From positions 3,968,001 through 4,032,000 of the forward strand of contig NZ_CP087134.1 in assembly GCF_020911925.1 (NCBI RefSeq): a stretch of DNA of 64,000 bases, written 5' to 3'. Positions 1-8,510 of the stretch are shown one piece after another. The notes beneath the pieces are model-generated. The model was given only the letters and a program-made list of their open reading frames with translations, did not search any database and was not told the DNA's origin. Position numbers and translations under genes: made by a program. How positions within the stretch are numbered: the stretch's first letter is position 1; every line of letters begins with the position of its first letter. This DNA is from Flavobacterium cupriresistens (lineage in GTDB: Bacteria; Bacteroidota; Bacteroidia; Flavobacteriales; Flavobacteriaceae).

Positions 1-1038
1 CAGAATAAAACAACGAGATATACCGCTTATCTGATTCCGTTTTTTTTCATTTTTAAAGCCGTTCCCGTAATCTTAGATAAATACGAATACTGGGAATCTA
101 TTTTTGGAAAAATTGTTGGGGTTTATATTGTTTTGCTGGGTCTATGGATCGTTCGCACCATTTTTAATTCCCTACGCGATTATTTAAAGCAAAAACCGGA
201 ATACAGCGACAAGCCAATTGACAGTTTTGTTCAGGTCATCATGATCGTACTTTGGATTTTTGGTGTTGCCATTATTATTTCGAAATTATTCGGAATAAAA
301 CAAGGCGAATTACTGACTATCTTAGGGACGCTTTCGGCGATTATCATCTTGATATTCAGAGATACTATTTTAGGATTTGTATCGAGTGTTCAGGTAGCCA
401 TAAACGACATGGTTCGAATTGGTGACTGGATTACAATGGATAAATTTGGCGCTGATGGTGATGTTATTGAAATTAACCTGACAACGGTAAAAGTTCGAAA
501 TTTCGACAATACCATAACCACAATTCCAACCTACGCTTTGAGTTCCGATTCCTTTCAGAACTGGCGCGGGATGCAAAAATCAGATGGAAGACGTATCAAA
601 AGGCATGTTTTAATAAAGAGCAGCAGCATTCGTTTTCTGAACGATGAAGATCTGAATCAGATGAAAAAAGTACAGCTGATTAGCCCTTATATCGAAAGCA
701 GACAGGCAGAAATTGAAAAATACAATGATGTACGCGGTATAGACAAAACTTTAGCGCTAAACGGCCGAAACATGACGAATCTTGGATTGTTTCGCAAATA
801 CATCATGCAGTATTTAATTACGCATCCAGGACTTAATAAAGACATGCATATGATGTGCCGTCAATTGCAATCTACTGCTCACGGTGTTCCGTTAGAGATA
901 TACGCTTTCTCAAGTGATAAACGTTGGGCCAATTACGAATACATCATGGCCGATATTTTTGACCACGTCATGGCTTCTGTAGAATATTTTGACCTTGAAA
1001 TCTTCGAACTGCCTTCTAAGATAGGACATCTCGATTAG
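1..1038 (+). CDS. Mechanosensitive ion channel, YbdG-like MscS family (5' end outside window)
   Basis: The reading frame is open from base 1, so the N-terminus lies outside the window; an internal TTG at 133 is not a credible start. The visible part has hydrophobic membrane helices (about the first 130 residues), then the MscS beta domain with the segment GDWITMDKFGADGDVIEINL and the typical stretch TTIPTYALSSDSFQNW. The C-terminal half (GRRIKRHVLIKSSSIRFL) resembles the extended cytoplasmic domain of E. coli YbdG (MscM) more than short MscS. Expected role: an inner-membrane tension-gated channel that releases solutes on hypo-osmotic shock. Family is confident; the YbdG subtype is inference from memory. 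Confidence 0.85.
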   Translation, partial: QNKTTRYTAYLIPFFFIFKAVPVILDKYEYWESIFGKIVGVYIVLLGLWIVRTIFNSLRDYLKQKPEYSDKPIDSFVQVIMIVLWIFGVAIIISKLFGIKQGELLTILGTLSAIIILIFRDTILGFVSSVQVAINDMVRIGDWITMDKFGADGDVIEINLTTVKVRNFDNTITTIPTYALSSDSFQNWRGMQKSDGRRIKRHVLIKSSSIRFLNDEDLNQMKKVQLISPYIESRQAEIEKYNDVRGIDKTLALNGRNMTNLGLFRKYIMQYLITHPGLNKDMHMMCRQLQSTAHGVPLEIYAFSSDKRWANYEYIMADIFDHVMASVEYFDLEIFELPSKIGHLD

Positions 1039-1052
1039 ATATTTTTTTTCTA

Positions 1053-1410
1053 AACCATATAAGTTATATAAGTTCATATTAATTGGAGTCAAAAATAAGC
1101 GCAAAGCTTAAATGGACTTATGTAACTTATATGGTTTAAAACCTCGTCTTTTCTCTAATCTTATTTCTTTATAAGTCATATAAGTTCATGTAAACTGGAG
1201 TCAAAAAATTAGCGCAAAGCTTAAATGGACTTATATAACTTATATGGTTTAAAACCTCGCCTTTTCTCTAATCTTATTTCTCTATAAGTCATATAAGTTC
1301 ATGTAAACTGGAGTCAAAAAATTAGCGCAAAGCTTAAATGAACTTATATTAACCGGAGTCAAAAATAAGCGCAAAGCTTAAATGGACTTATATAACTTAT
1401 ATGGTTTAAA
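1053..1410. repeat. Tandem array of hairpin repeats (period about 113 bp)
   Basis: This gap holds three to four copies of a unit containing GGAGTCAAAAA, TAGCGCAAAGCTTAAATG and two AT-rich arms. The arms AACCATATAAGTTATATAAG and CTTATATAACTTATATGGTT form a long inverted repeat, so each unit can fold into a hairpin. The spacer word ACCTCG recurs at 1141 and 1254, which gives the period of 113. The last copy is partly truncated. The stem closely matches the one in the separate array at 22879-23401, although the loops differ. No coding potential seen. Confidence 0.85.
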
Positions 1411-1426
1411 ATTTAAAAACCTTTCC

Positions 1427-1858
1427 TTACTGTTTTACCTCTTCAAAGACAAATCTTCCGTTCTTGTAATCTATCGGTACATCGGGAACATAACAAGGGA
1501 GATTCATATAGGTACCTACTACTCCACTTCCTAAAATCAGTTTGTTGTCTTTTTTAAGGAGTGCCAAAGGAACCCTTTTCCAACTACCTCCAAAGGTGAT
1601 GTAATGGTAATCTCCGCGCAAGATATTTTCTTTAATATCTCCTCTTACATCTCCGGAGTCTTTTCCGATTTTGTAATGCAAGATTTCGTATCGCCCATAA
1701 AATCTCTTATTATTCATTTTTAACCGCAGAATTGCAGTGTCTTTGTTATTTACAGCGCGGTATAAAACACTTCTGTACGAGTCCTGACCTTCTTTTGAAT
1801 TGCAGGATAATAAAACGACAACAACTAATAAAGAAACAATTTTAAGGGCTTTTACCAT
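1427..1858 (-). CDS. Small lipoprotein of unknown function
   Basis: A 143-residue protein with a signal peptide of about 18 residues (hydrophobic run VSLLVVVVLL) ending in the lipobox LLSC, so it should be lipidated at Cys19 or nearby. The mature part is polar with several beta-strand-like stretches (TAILRLKMNNKRFYGRYEIL) and no motif I recognise. The stop of the thioesterase gene upstream is only 14 bases away on the same strand, so the two may be co-transcribed. The downstream side ends in the hairpin array at 1053-1410. Confidence 0.7.
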   Translation of the reverse strand: MVKALKIVSLLVVVVLLSCNSKEGQDSYRSVLYRAVNNKDTAILRLKMNNKRFYGRYEILHYKIGKDSGDVRGDIKENILRGDYHYITFGGSWKRVPLALLKKDNKLILGSGVVGTYMNLPCYVPDVPIDYKNGRFVFEEVKQ

Positions 1859-1872
1859 TACTTAATTTTTTA

Positions 1873-2256
1873 TTATAAACGATCTTTTACAAACTCAATT
1901 TGTGTCTTTCCGTGTGCCAACGGCTTTCCGTTTTCGTCCAGATTAACCATTGTGGTATTATCAATTGTAATGATGATTTCACGCGTCATCATATTTCTTA
2001 CTGCACATTTCAAAACCAAAGAAGTAGTTCCGAATTTAACTACATCAATTCCGATCTCCACAATGTCACCTTGTTTAGCCGAACTCTTAAAATTTATTTC
2101 GGACATGTGTTTCGTAACGACTCTCTGATTTTCTAATTGGATAATGCTGTACAGCGCCAGCTCTTCATCTATCCAGGCTAATAATTGTCCGCCAAACAAA
2201 GTCCCGTTAGGGTTTAGATCTTCGGGTTTAACCCACTTTCTGGTGTGAAATCTCAT
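1873..2256 (-). CDS. Acyl-CoA thioesterase, hotdog fold (YciA/BACH type)
   Basis: The 127-residue length and the segment LNPNGTLFGGQLLAWIDEEL match the single-domain hotdog thioesterases of the YciA/acyl-CoA hydrolase group; the conserved N-x-x-G-x-x-F-G-G and the following Asp lie at about residues 14-30. The segment VVTKHMSEINFKSSAKQGDI is the second conserved strand. Such cytosolic enzymes hydrolyse acyl-CoA to free acid and CoA. The lipoprotein gene follows 14 bases downstream. The substrate chain length cannot be told from sequence. Confidence 0.85.
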   Translation of the reverse strand: MRFHTRKWVKPEDLNPNGTLFGGQLLAWIDEELALYSIIQLENQRVVTKHMSEINFKSSAKQGDIVEIGIDVVKFGTTSLVLKCAVRNMMTREIIITIDNTTMVNLDENGKPLAHGKTQIEFVKDRL

Positions 2257-2326
2257 AAATTTTATAGTATATTAACAAAAATAGGTTTTTATTACGGGAT
2301 TTTTTCGTTAATTTTAAAGAAAAAAC

Positions 2327-2728
2327 ATGATGGACAGAGATACTTTTTTAAAAGAATTCAGAGGCGAAACTTTAGGAACAGTAAGTGCTCAGTCTTCACC
2401 AGATGAGCTGTTCCAAAATCAGACCATCCGACCGGTTTTAAAACTCCAAAACGATCTTTTTGTAGCCGTTTTTATCAATTATGTGAATAAAAACAAAGCT
2501 GATTTTTATTCGTATACCGTCGAAAAAAAATTGCAAACCATCGAAAACTCCATTCAGAAAGACATCAAATTCAGAAATTCTCTAAAAGGAATGGTCATTG
2601 CTTTCTTTACAGTTGACGAATACAATACCTACATTCAGAATTCTTCCAGCTTAAATAAAAGAATGATGAATTTAGTGATTGATCGTTTGAAAAGTCAGGT
2701 GCAGTTGTTTGAGTTGCAATCTAATTAA
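2327..2728 (+). CDS. Conserved hypothetical protein
   Basis: A 133-residue soluble protein starting MMDRDTFLKEFRGETLG, divergent from the thioesterase gene with about 70 bases between starts. It has no signal peptide or membrane segment and appears mixed alpha/beta (VLKLQNDLFVAVFINYV and GMVIAFFTVDEY look like core strands, the C-terminus is helical). I do not recognise a family. The start may be either of the two adjacent Met codons. The coding frame is supported by clean composition and by its position between two non-coding gaps. Confidence 0.65.
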   Translation: MMDRDTFLKEFRGETLGTVSAQSSPDELFQNQTIRPVLKLQNDLFVAVFINYVNKNKADFYSYTVEKKLQTIENSIQKDIKFRNSLKGMVIAFFTVDEYNTYIQNSSSLNKRMMNLVIDRLKSQVQLFELQSN

Positions 2729-2794
2729 GGGAGAGGTTGTTTTTGTTTCAGGTTTCAGGTTTCACGTTTCAGGTTAAAACTGTGACTGTTGTTT

Positions 2795-3185
2795 TTGTCA
2801 CGAATTTCACGAATTGACACGAATTAATTCGCTTAAGCCTTGAAATTTGTGGCGAAGAAAAAAATAGCCACAGGTTAAGGGATTAAAATGATTAAGCAAT
2901 CTGTGCTAATCTTTTTAATCTGTGGCAAAAAAAATAATTCGTACCAATTCGCGAAATTTGTGGCGAAGAAAAAAATAGCCACAGATTAAAGGATTACATT
3001 GATTAAGTAATCTGTGCGAATCTTTTTAATCTGTGGCAAAAAAAACAATTCGTATCAATTCGAAAAATTTGTGGTAAAGAAAAAAATAGCCACAGATAAA
3101 GGATTACAATGATTAAACAATCTGTGCGAATCTTTTTAATCTGTGGCAAAAAAAATAATTCGTGCCAATTCGCGAAATTCGTGGC
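2795..3185. repeat. Three tandem copies of a 111-bp repeat of the GCCACAGATT family
   Basis: The word TAGCCACAG starts at about 2865, 2976 and 3087, a period of 111 bases. Each unit contains an inverted repeat (GCCACAGATTAA paired with TTAATCTGTGGC) and a segment like AATTCGTGCCAATTCGCG. Related sequence occurs at 18408-18628, 33849-33958, 47805-48335 and 59172-59270. The array fills the gap between 2728 and 3242 and is probably non-coding; a 79-codon open frame across it simply reads the repeat. Confidence 0.85.
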
Positions 3186-3222
3186 AAAAAAAAAGAGCCA
3201 TCTCAATACTCGAGACAACTCT
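3186..3222 (-). terminator. Rho-independent terminator of the DinB-like gene
   Basis: On the minus strand an 11-bp stem (AGAGTTGTCTC with GAGATGGCTCT, allowing G-U pairs) closes a 7-base loop and is followed by a run of about eight T. It lies 20 bases after the stop of the DinB-like gene. Confidence 0.75.
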
Positions 3223-3242
3223 TCTTTTTTAAATAATATCAT

Positions 3243-3758
3243 TTACAAATAACGCTCCTGAAAAACGTTCTGGTGATGCTTCTGATGCCCAATTATTACA
3301 AAACCTAAGGCACGAACTGAGATCAGGTTATTTGAAGCTGTTCCGATAGCTTTAAGTTGCTCTGCGGACAAACTTTTATAAAATAACAAATTTGAATGTC
3401 GCAATGCCGAAAATTCAGTTAACAAATCCTGAATACTTCTTCCGTTAGAATTGGTGTTCTCCACATATTCATTTTCGTCAAAACTTTGTAATGGCGTTTT
3501 ATCGTATCTTGAAAATCGCAAAGCGCGGTAAGCAAAAATACGCTCCGTGTCAATTATATGCTGAATAATGTCTTTGATTGTCCACTTCCCTTCTGCGTAA
3601 CGATAATCAAATTTATCCATTGGAATATTTTGCACAAATTTGATAAAAGCATGAAGCGAAATTTCTAATTCTTCTATCAAATTCACCTCTCCGGCTTCGC
3701 GGACATAACCTGCAAACCCACCTGAGTATTCGTTTTCTAATAATTCGCTTGAATTCAT
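3243..3758 (-). CDS. DinB/YfiT-fold metal-dependent protein
   Basis: The 171-residue protein shows the DinB superfamily layout: a helical bundle with W-x-I-K-D-I-I-Q-H-I-I-D-T-E at about residues 59-72 and a C-terminal GHQKHHQNVF. The histidines of IIQHIID and of GHQKHH form the usual three-His metal site. Family members act as thiol-dependent transferases (for example with bacillithiol or mycothiol) or are of unknown function. A thiol-transferase role would fit the YpdA-type reductase at 18.6 kb, but that link is inference. It ends in a clear terminator. Confidence 0.8.
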   Translation of the reverse strand: MNSSELLENEYSGGFAGYVREAGEVNLIEELEISLHAFIKFVQNIPMDKFDYRYAEGKWTIKDIIQHIIDTERIFAYRALRFSRYDKTPLQSFDENEYVENTNSNGRSIQDLLTEFSALRHSNLLFYKSLSAEQLKAIGTASNNLISVRALGFVIIGHQKHHQNVFQERYL

Positions 3759-3802
3759 TTTCTATACTTTTTTGTTTTTAAATCAATTTTTCACTCCTAT
3801 TG

Positions 3803-6388
3803 TTACGCTGAATTTCTACTTGCATTTGTATTTCCGAAAAGCGATCTCGTAACAATTTTTTCGTATACTTTGATCAGCTCCTCATTGCCTCCGTTTTCTT
3901 TATTCAGTTCGTTAATACGCAATAAAGCATATTGCTGTATCGTTAGCAAAGGCAAAACAATACGTTCTCTAATCTGAATGGATGCTATACCGTCAGGGTA
4001 ATTCTCCATTAACGTTTTGTGGTCTGCTATTTTAAGTAAAAGGCGTTTCGTTTCTACAAATTCATCGTAAATAATTTGCCAGAATTCACCAAACTCAGGG
4101 TCTTTTCTCATATAAGCTGTCAACGGGAAAAATGATTTTGCCAAAGACATCATACTGTTTTCAAGCAGCGTTCTAAAGAACAAAGAATTGTGATACAGAT
4201 CGTATACTTTATCCCACTGATTTGTATCTTCAAAATGTTTCAGGGCAGCTCCTACTCCAAAAAAACCGGGTACATTTTGTTTTAACTGACTCCATGAACC
4301 CACGAATGGAATAGCACGTAAATCAGCAAAATCCAATTGCTCTGACTTACTTCTTTTAGATGGACGGCTTCCGATATTGGTTTTAGAATAATACTTTAAA
4401 GTACTCATCTTTTCCAAATAGGGAATAAATTTAGGGTGATTTTTAAAACTTAAATATTTATCATAGCCTAACTCGGCTAATTGTGTCAGAATCGCTGTTT
4501 CGTCGGCACTTAGTTCATTTTTTTCTTTGCTAAAAACCTGATTGGTAACTCCTGCGCTTAATAAATTTTCAATATTATAACGACAAGAATCTAAAGTCCC
4601 AAAATTAGAACTGATCGTTTGTCCTTGTACGGTGATCTGAATTTCGTTATTTTCAATTTTTGGCCCTAAAGAAGCATAAAATTTATGTGTTTTTCCACCA
4701 CCACGCGCTGGAGGTCCACCACGACCATCAAAGAAAATTACTTTGACATTGTATTTTCTTGAAATATCTGTTAAAGCGATTTTTGCCTGATAAATACTCC
4801 AGTTTGCCATTAAATAACCACCATCTTTAGTTCCGTCAGAGAAACCAAGCATGATTGTTTGTTTGCTTCCTCTCGCTTGTAAATGTTTCGCATACTCCGG
4901 ATTAGTATACAATTGCTCCATAATTTCATGAGCCTTTTGTAAATCATCCACAGATTCGAACAGCGGTATAATATCAACCGTAGGATTTTCCCAGTTATTT
5001 AAACGGATCATGGCAAAAGTTTCCATTACATTCAAAGCACTTTCGTTGTTGCTAATAATATAGCGATTAGCGCCCGACTCGCCATTTGCATTTTGAATGG
5101 CTTTTATAGTTTGCACCGATTCTAAAGTAGATTTTGTGATTTCGTTCTCAAAATCATTCGGATCTAACGCTCCTTTTACCTGTGAGAGCACTACTATTTT
5201 TTCGTTTTCAGACAGGTCAAAATAATTATCCGGGAATACTTTTGATCCTGAATTTAAATAATGATCTACGACATCTTTAAATACAACATTGTGAATTTTA
5301 CTATTCTGGCGTATATCTAAAGTTGCAAAATGGAATCCGAACAGATTAATTTTTACCAAAAAAGCTTCCAATTCATCTAAATATAACGACTGGTGTTTTT
5401 CTATAATGATGCTTCTGATTTTATTCAGTTGTGCCAATAATTCTTCTAATGTAATGTAAATTTCACCTTTAGAATAAAAAACAGAACGGTAAAGTTTATG
5501 TTCAAGTTCCGTTACCAAAGTATCAACACCTGAGAACGTTAGCTTTCGTTTTAACTTTCTCATTTCAACATAATAACACTTTAAAATAGAAGTACGTAAA
5601 CGCTCTGCTACTTTTAAAGTAATCTCTGTTGTTACAAAAGGATTTCCATCTCGATCCCCTCCCGGCCAGAATCCAAGTTTGATTAATTGGTTTTGTATGG
5701 CTTCACCATGAAGGAGGTTTTTTTGTAAATAATGAACAATTTCGCCTGAAGTTTCGTAGAAAACATTTTCAAGATACCAAATCAAACTAACCGCTTCATC
5801 ATAAGGATTTGGTTTTTCGTTTTGAATAAAAGGTGTTTTTCCAAGCTGTGCTAAAAGCTGTTTGATTTTAAGCAAATCATTCAATCGAATCGCTTCTGTT
5901 AAATCGTTTATAATCCCTAAAACAGGCCCAGGGTAAAACTGTGTCGGATGCGCTGTTAAAACCGTTCTGACGTTAAAATTTTCAAGAAATTCAATAAGTT
6001 CATCGTCTTTCTCTTTCGCGTCTGATCTTTCTTTAATATCACGAAGCGATCCGCGTCCTTCCATATTGTTTACTTCGGGAAAAGCGGCGTCTTCAATAGC
6101 ATCAAAAAGTACAATTTGACGTTCTATGTATTGAATAAATCGAAACATTAAGTCGATTTTTTCACTCTCAGAGCCGTTGTTTAAATACTTATTAGAAAAG
6201 AAATCGAAAATTTCCTTTGGTGTCTCCTGTTTTTTAAAACCCGTTTCACAAGTTTCTGTAAACAAAGGCAGTAAAACACCTGTATTATCAATAGAATCAA
6301 AAGGTAATGTTATAAAAACACTATTATAAATATGATATTTTGAGAGAACGTCCTGATTAAAACGTTCAATTTTAGGTAACGTGTACAT
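3803..6388 (-). CDS. ppc: Phosphoenolpyruvate carboxylase
   Basis: At 861 residues this is near the family's usual length. Catalytic signatures are present: TAHPTQ at 145-150 (His147 is the catalytic His), GGDRDGNP around 243-250, and FDGRGGPPARGGG in the central active-site loop, followed by QGQTISSNFG. The C-terminus reads NASRNSA, which lines up with the ARNTG-like end of other PEPCs with Ser-Ala in place of Thr-Gly. The enzyme carboxylates PEP to oxaloacetate in the cytosol, an anaplerotic step. It is separated from the Lrp gene upstream by a terminator, so it probably has its own promoter in 6389-6420 or reads through. Confidence 0.97.
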   Translation of the reverse strand: MYTLPKIERFNQDVLSKYHIYNSVFITLPFDSIDNTGVLLPLFTETCETGFKKQETPKEIFDFFSNKYLNNGSESEKIDLMFRFIQYIERQIVLFDAIEDAAFPEVNNMEGRGSLRDIKERSDAKEKDDELIEFLENFNVRTVLTAHPTQFYPGPVLGIINDLTEAIRLNDLLKIKQLLAQLGKTPFIQNEKPNPYDEAVSLIWYLENVFYETSGEIVHYLQKNLLHGEAIQNQLIKLGFWPGGDRDGNPFVTTEITLKVAERLRTSILKCYYVEMRKLKRKLTFSGVDTLVTELEHKLYRSVFYSKGEIYITLEELLAQLNKIRSIIIEKHQSLYLDELEAFLVKINLFGFHFATLDIRQNSKIHNVVFKDVVDHYLNSGSKVFPDNYFDLSENEKIVVLSQVKGALDPNDFENEITKSTLESVQTIKAIQNANGESGANRYIISNNESALNVMETFAMIRLNNWENPTVDIIPLFESVDDLQKAHEIMEQLYTNPEYAKHLQARGSKQTIMLGFSDGTKDGGYLMANWSIYQAKIALTDISRKYNVKVIFFDGRGGPPARGGGKTHKFYASLGPKIENNEIQITVQGQTISSNFGTLDSCRYNIENLLSAGVTNQVFSKEKNELSADETAILTQLAELGYDKYLSFKNHPKFIPYLEKMSTLKYYSKTNIGSRPSKRSKSEQLDFADLRAIPFVGSWSQLKQNVPGFFGVGAALKHFEDTNQWDKVYDLYHNSLFFRTLLENSMMSLAKSFFPLTAYMRKDPEFGEFWQIIYDEFVETKRLLLKIADHKTLMENYPDGIASIQIRERIVLPLLTIQQYALLRINELNKENGGNEELIKVYEKIVTRSLFGNTNASRNSA

Positions 6389-6421
6389 AATTGTGTTGTA
6401 GTTGGTTGGTTAATTAGTCAT

Positions 6422-6450
6422 AAAAAAACCCCAAGAATAAACTTGAGGTT
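6422..6450 (-). terminator. Rho-independent terminator after the Lrp gene
   Basis: The minus-strand stem AACCTCAAG/CTTGGGGTT (one G-U pair) with a 6-base loop is followed by a T run. It lies between the stop of the Lrp-family gene (6479) and the start of ppc (6388). Confidence 0.8.
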
Positions 6451-6478
6451 ATATTTTAGTATAGCATTCAAGAAAGTA

Positions 6479-6958
6479 TTACATATTTTTAAAAATAGTA
6501 TGCATCAAACGCTTCTTATCGTTTATACTTTCTTCTAATGAAATCATTGTTTCTGTTCTGTAAACTCCTTCGATATCATCGATCATAAAGATTACTTCTT
6601 TTGCATGCTTGGTATCTTTTGCTCTGATTTTGCAAAAAATATTGAATTTTCCCGTAGTAACTGAAGCTACAGTTACGAATGGAATTTGATTGATTCGCTC
6701 TAATACAAATTTAGTTTGTGACGTGTTATTAAGGAATACCCCCACATAAGCAATAAATGAATACCCTAATTTATCATAATCTAAGGCTAAAGAAGATCCC
6801 ATTATTATCCCCGCGTCTTCCATTTTTTTTACCCTAACATGTACTGTTCCAGCAGATATCAATAGTTTTTTTGCAATGTCAGTAAACGGAACTCTCGTAT
6901 TGTCTATTAACATATCTAAAATCTGGTGATCTACTTCATCTAAACGAAATTTACTCAT
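6479..6958 (-). CDS. Lrp/AsnC-family transcriptional regulator
   Basis: The 159-residue protein has the standard two-part layout. Residues about 7-60 form the winged helix-turn-helix (HQILDMLIDNTRVPFTDIAK, then SAGTVHVRVKKMEDAGII). Residues about 70-150 form the RAM ligand-binding domain (AYVGVFLNNTSQTKFVLERI and VTTGKFNIFCKIRAKD). Such proteins bind amino acids and control amino-acid metabolism genes. It lies 77 bases after the M14 carboxypeptidase gene on the same strand and ends in a terminator. The AT-rich leader (6959-7035) has a near match to a -7 element (ATACTTTG). Confidence 0.93.
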   Translation of the reverse strand: MSKFRLDEVDHQILDMLIDNTRVPFTDIAKKLLISAGTVHVRVKKMEDAGIIMGSSLALDYDKLGYSFIAYVGVFLNNTSQTKFVLERINQIPFVTVASVTTGKFNIFCKIRAKDTKHAKEVIFMIDDIEGVYRTETMISLEESINDKKRLMHTIFKNM

Positions 6959-7035
6959 AATTCTTTAATTAATATTACTAATTGCTATTACAAAGTATAA
7001 AAATATGCATAAAAAATAACAAATTCACATAAAAA

Positions 7036-8190
7036 CTAAGTTTTTATCAACCCGTTAACAAATTTAATATTTTTATTTAAATAAAAATCTGCTTTTTGAT
7101 TCAAATTCGGAAAATTATTAAAGTCATCAGAATAACTCGCTCCTTCAGCATCATATTCAAAATGTCCAAAATAATTCTCTAATTCACCTACTTCAACTAT
7201 ATAGGCATTGAACTCAATCTTATTTCCAATCAATTCTTCTCTGTATTGTGCGACAAAATTCGTAATTATTTCAATACCATCATAATTTATTTTGACATTT
7301 TTATACATAAAATCATAAAAAACGACTTTATTTTGTGAAATATTCAAATAATCATAAAATCTGTTATGAACTAAATCGTTTTCGGAAAGTATTTTAAAAC
7401 TTGAAAAAAGTGAGAAAAATAGGAACTTCCGAGTGATTTCGCGGCTGTAGTCGTTTCTATAGTGGCCTGCTTCAAATAAAATCGTCGGTACGCCTAAAAA
7501 TTGAAACGTATCTCCTATGCAATTAATGTTAAATGAATCATCAAAACGACCGATTTGTCCGGGAATATATTCCTGCAAAACATCGTTTAGACCGGCTATT
7601 AAATTAATCGCCTGTAATCGGGTGGGATTTACTTCTCTTTCTTCATTATAAGAAGGGGCCAGAAAAGAAAGGGTTGCAGGTTTTCCGGTATCTCCCGCTC
7701 CAAAAATAGTACGCTGATCGTGCAGGTTAAAACAATAATCCGGTTTAAATTCTTCAAATACTTTTCTGAGAACAATACTCTCCGGCTGCGTAAGATTCTG
7801 AGAATCACGGTTCAGGTCTATCTTATTGGCGTTTTCACGTGTGTAAAGTGCCGCTCCGTCAGGATTTAGAATTGGAATACAATAAAAAGTAAATGTTTCA
7901 AGCATTTTAAGCGCAATATCAGATCCGCTGTTAAGGACATTGATGAAATCAAAAAGTGCTTTTGTTGTTGTACTTTCATTTCCATGCATTTGAGACCACA
8001 GATAAATCCGTGTTTTACCTGTCCCAATTTCATAGCTATAGATGGGTTTATCCAAAACTGATTTGCCAATAACCTTAACCTGATTGTTCGTATTAAGCTT
8101 ATCTAATAAAGGCTGAATATGGTCTAAAGTCAAATAACGACCTTCTATTGATTGTTCTTTGTATTGGTTAAATAATTCTTCTAATTTCAT
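7036..8190 (-). CDS. M14-family zinc carboxypeptidase
   Basis: In this 384-residue protein the zinc ligands are readable: HGNE at 69-72 (His69, Glu72) and His157 in NLHDQ. NPDG (109-112) and DLNRDS (125-130, with the substrate-binding Arg128) follow the family pattern, and Glu240 in LFEAGHYRNDY is the likely catalytic general base. There is no signal peptide, so it is cytosolic, which suggests peptide processing inside the cell rather than secretion. It is divergent from the XRE gene at 8503. Its promoter appears to sit inside the palindromic operators at 8205-8242, so control by that regulator is likely. Confidence 0.92.
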   Translation of the reverse strand: MKLEELFNQYKEQSIEGRYLTLDHIQPLLDKLNTNNQVKVIGKSVLDKPIYSYEIGTGKTRIYLWSQMHGNESTTTKALFDFINVLNSGSDIALKMLETFTFYCIPILNPDGAALYTRENANKIDLNRDSQNLTQPESIVLRKVFEEFKPDYCFNLHDQRTIFGAGDTGKPATLSFLAPSYNEEREVNPTRLQAINLIAGLNDVLQEYIPGQIGRFDDSFNINCIGDTFQFLGVPTILFEAGHYRNDYSREITRKFLFFSLFSSFKILSENDLVHNRFYDYLNISQNKVVFYDFMYKNVKINYDGIEIITNFVAQYREELIGNKIEFNAYIVEVGELENYFGHFEYDAEGASYSDDFNNFPNLNQKADFYLNKNIKFVNGLIKT

Positions 8191-8204
8191 TGTCTTTTGA
8201 TTAG

Positions 8205-8275
8205 TTTACAAAAGTAAACATCTTTATTTTTACAATTGTAAATAATCGAAAAAAGAATAAATTTAGAAATGTAAA
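8205..8275. promoter_or_regulatory. Three palindromic operators overlapping the M14 gene promoter
   Basis: Three sites of the form TTTACnnnnGTAAA lie at 8205-8218 (perfect, extended to GTTTACAAAAGTAAAC), 8229-8242 (perfect, TTTACAATTGTAAA) and 8262-8275 (TTTAG in the left arm). On the minus strand the first contains a -7 element TACTTTTG (8216-8209), with TTG of the second site 16 bases upstream. A protein bound here would block RNA polymerase at the carboxypeptidase promoter. Confidence 0.7.
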
Positions 8276-8461
8276 CACAATTTATCAATTTGTTTAGGAA
8301 TCTTGCAACTCCAGTATTATCAATTACTCCTAATGTTAATTATTACAATTAAACATTTAAAAATCAACTACTTAAAACACTTAACATAAAGTAATAAACT
8401 ATATATTTTCACCTTTCTATTCTAATTTCCAACTGTAAAATAGGTTGTCTGATTCCTTTTA

Positions 8462-8510
8462 ATTACATTTGTAAATAGTTAACCTCTTTAATAAAATTTA
8501 CAATGGTAAA
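8462..8510. promoter_or_regulatory. Two palindromic operators overlapping the XRE gene promoter and start codon
   Basis: Sites at 8462-8475 (ATTACATTTGTAAA, one mismatch) and 8497-8510 (TTTACAATGGTAAA) match the operators on the other side of the gap. The first contains the plus-strand -7 element TACATTTG (8464-8471), with TTG at 8445-8447 exactly 16 bases upstream, the same spacing as in the opposing promoter. The second covers the ATG at 8503. This is the pattern expected for autoregulation. Confidence 0.7.

Noticed and set aside
3003..3242. 79-codon minus-strand open frame
   Set aside because: It is read entirely through the tandem GCCACAGATT repeats and the terminator; its residues reflect the repeat.
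3803..3850. Apparent loss of the PEPC C-terminal NTG
   Set aside because: The end NASRNSA aligns with the usual RNTG-type end; a conservative variant rather than a truncation.
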